Below are positions 62,517 to 64,000 of a stretch of 64,000 bases of DNA, piece by piece (position 1 is the first letter of the stretch; every line of letters starts with the position of its first letter). Position numbers and translations under genes: made by a program. Source of the DNA: an uncultured Polaribacter sp. (GTDB taxonomy: Bacteria > Bacteroidota > Bacteroidia > Flavobacteriales > Flavobacteriaceae); NCBI RefSeq assembly GCF_947501385.1, contig NZ_CANMVP010000010.1, forward strand, positions 1 through 64,000. Reading direction: 5' to 3'. The notes under the pieces were generated by a model, which ran no database searches, had not been told where the DNA came from, and worked only from the letters and a program-made list of their open reading frames with translations.

Positions 62517-63458
62517 TTATTTATCAGTTATGCTTAAAGGTTTTGCCTTGTAGTCAGGATCCAGCGTATAAACAATGGGCTGAATGGTGCCATCAGGGTT
62601 AAAGGTCATTTTTTCAAAACAGGTGGATTGACGAAAAAAAGAACCGTTGTTTACATCACCACGATGATAGAAAAAATACCATTGCCCTTTAAATTCTATC
62701 ACAGAGGCATGGTTAGGTGAATCTGGGGAATTTTCCGCTAGCACCCCTTTAAATGTTGCATATTGTGGCAAGGGATTATCTGCCATCCAATATTCGGTAT
62801 TTGGACCTACACTCGCATGAAAATAATAGATGCCATTTCGTTTAAAAACATGGGTGCCTTCTTTTACTACTTTTTCGCTCAATCTAACCCAATCTCCATC
62901 AAGTTCAGTCATATTGTCCTTAAGCTTTGCTCCCATGATATACGTTCCTGGCTCTCCTATATCTACTTTATGGTCATTACCATAAATATAGGCCTGTCCA
63001 TCGTCATCAACAATCACGGTCGGATCGAATATGCTAGTTATCTTGTTAGTAACCGCTGCTTCCCAAGGGCCTTCGGGATTGCGGCTTTTGGCAACGCCAA
63101 TGTGGGTCTTGTCATAAGGAAAATAGAAATAATACCAACCATCTTTATATGCCACATCGGCAGCATTCATTTGTCCGTCTGCCCAAGCGTATTCTCGTGG
63201 TTTTAATACTACTCCATGATTCACCCAATTGATCATATCTTCCGTTTCCAACACCACATAATCTTTCATAGTTCCATAATTGGTGGCGTCTGGCTGGTTA
63301 CGGGAACAGTACACATAAACCTTATCGTTGTATACCTCAGCTGCGGGGAATGCGGTATAAGCAAAGTCAGAGTTAGTATCCCAAAGGATGGGATTTTGAG
63401 CACACAATAATTTGCTTAAAGTCAGCAAAAAAATAGGTAAAAAAATCCGTTTTTTCAT
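62517..63458 (-). CDS. GH43-like glycoside hydrolase
   Basis: 313 residues with a signal peptide (LLTLSKLLCAQ). The five-bladed propeller pattern is clear. The pKa-modulating Asp145 is in SIFDPTVIVDDDGQAYIYG and the probable acid Glu200 in KEGTHVFKRNGIYYF. The general base normally in a TADPA-type motif near the N-terminus is Phe37 here (TAFPAAEVY). The substrate, if catalytic, would be a xylose or arabinose linkage. It is the first gene of the visible minus-strand block and GC-rich. Confidence 0.78.
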   Translation of the reverse strand: MKKRIFLPIFLLTLSKLLCAQNPILWDTNSDFAYTAFPAAEVYNDKVYVYCSRNQPDATNYGTMKDYVVLETEDMINWVNHGVVLKPREYAWADGQMNAADVAYKDGWYYFYFPYDKTHIGVAKSRNPEGPWEAAVTNKITSIFDPTVIVDDDGQAYIYGNDHKVDIGEPGTYIMGAKLKDNMTELDGDWVRLSEKVVKEGTHVFKRNGIYYFHASVGPNTEYWMADNPLPQYATFKGVLAENSPDSPNHASVIEFKGQWYFFYHRGDVNNGSFFRQSTCFEKMTFNPDGTIQPIVYTLDPDYKAKPLSITDK

Positions 63459-64000
63459 CTTTTTATAATTTTATGTTATACCATAGATCTGAAAAGTTTA
63501 AAAATAATTGTTTTTTTAATTGACGAATACACATCCATAACAAAAACTACGTAGTTCGTTCTTATGATAAACACAAATTTAAATTAAGAAGCTTACATCA
63601 CTGCTCTCTTATCAATCTTTTTATTGCTCTAATCGTGGAAAAAGAGGGTAGCTGATACTTTTAAAATCCCTAAACCATCCAAAAAATAAATTCTTTTTCA
63701 ACACATAGTCACTTACAACAAATATTCAAATTTAAAATCTAATTTTTTATTTTCACAAGAACAAGAGTTGATTTGTAGCATTGACAAATCATTAGAGGTA
63801 ATATGTATCTATGTCAATCTACTATATATAATTTAAAAATCTACATAAATGAACAAGATTAGAGTTTATTAAACCAAGTGTTATAATCTCATAAATTACA
63901 AATCATAATTAAGATATTTTGTTTAGTTTTCTAAACAAAATAGGTATTACAATGTTTAAATTAGATATAAACATACAAATTTTAAACATTTATAACTTTC
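63459..64000. other. AT-rich non-coding end of the window, upstream of the cluster
   Basis: 542 bp without a supported gene. On the minus strand TATTTTTA (plus-strand 63499-63506) about 40 bp before the GH43 start is a weak -7 candidate. Any SusC/SusD pair or regulator of the cluster would lie beyond 64000. Confidence 0.5.

Overview
The window looks like a low-GC member of the Flavobacteriaceae (Bacteroidota), Polaribacter-like in flavour; the genus is an inference. Supporting signs are the AT-rich coding, flavobacterial promoters of the TTTG / TAnnTTTG type (best case 27626-27656), a type IX secretion sorting domain (29536), a GLPGLI protein (34041), a carboxypeptidase-regulatory/beta-barrel receptor (31229), SPII signals ending in SCK/SCN, and several families of dispersed intergenic palindromes.

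Backbone, 1-45 kb. From left to right: a BASS-family transporter and an acyltransferase; a structured intergenic element; a NagZ-like GH3 fused to a beta-lactamase-like serine hydrolase; an exonuclease and a PPK2 kinase; a metallo-hydrolase and Cu/Zn superoxide dismutase pair; a HigBA-type toxin-antitoxin module whose toxin is frameshifted; two thioredoxin-fold proteins; an S1/P1 nuclease; an SPFH, membrane protein, alpha/beta hydrolase and Arc-like cluster; a large BNR-repeat protein; a DUF819 permease; a DUF4870-PadR-PspC-DUF2807-DUF4440 envelope-stress type operon; a TPR protein; a pyrR-pyrB-STAS-like-T9SS-rnz operon; a TonB-receptor-like barrel; a FabH-like synthase; htpG behind what reads as a sigma-54 promoter and a palindromic operator; a neutral zinc metallopeptidase; and an arsenic-type operon (ArsR, LMW phosphatase, DUF6428) that lacks its usual efflux pump.

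Accessory region, 45.4-63.5 kb. A truncated C-terminal piece of an RluA-family pseudouridine synthase (45442-45696) and a pair of perfect or near-perfect palindromes (45741-45819) mark an apparent junction. Beyond it lies an 18 kb block of eleven genes, all on the minus strand, that reads as one polysaccharide-degradation cluster: GH43-like, a Prx-like/TlpA fusion, SGNH esterase (broken by an in-frame TGA), two S1 sulfatases, a parallel beta-helix enzyme, a nucleoside-hydrolase-like/DUF1080 protein, a carbohydrate-binding-like protein, a DUF1593 (Sde182-like) protein, a large alpha-glucuronidase-like hydrolase and a GH3 beta-glucosidase/xylosidase. Nearly every product has an export signal. 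Parts of it (61.7-63.4 kb) are about 50-57% GC by hand count of single lines, against about 30% in the backbone, so it is probably horizontally acquired. The enzyme set suggests a sulfated, uronic-acid- and pentose-containing algal polysaccharide. No SusC/SusD pair or regulator lies inside the window.

Best leads: the polysaccharide cluster with its unusual enzyme families, the GC-mosaic redox fusion inside it, the disrupted pseudouridine synthase at its edge, the sigma-54/palindrome arrangement at htpG, the structured element at 2201-2344, and the frameshifted toxin.
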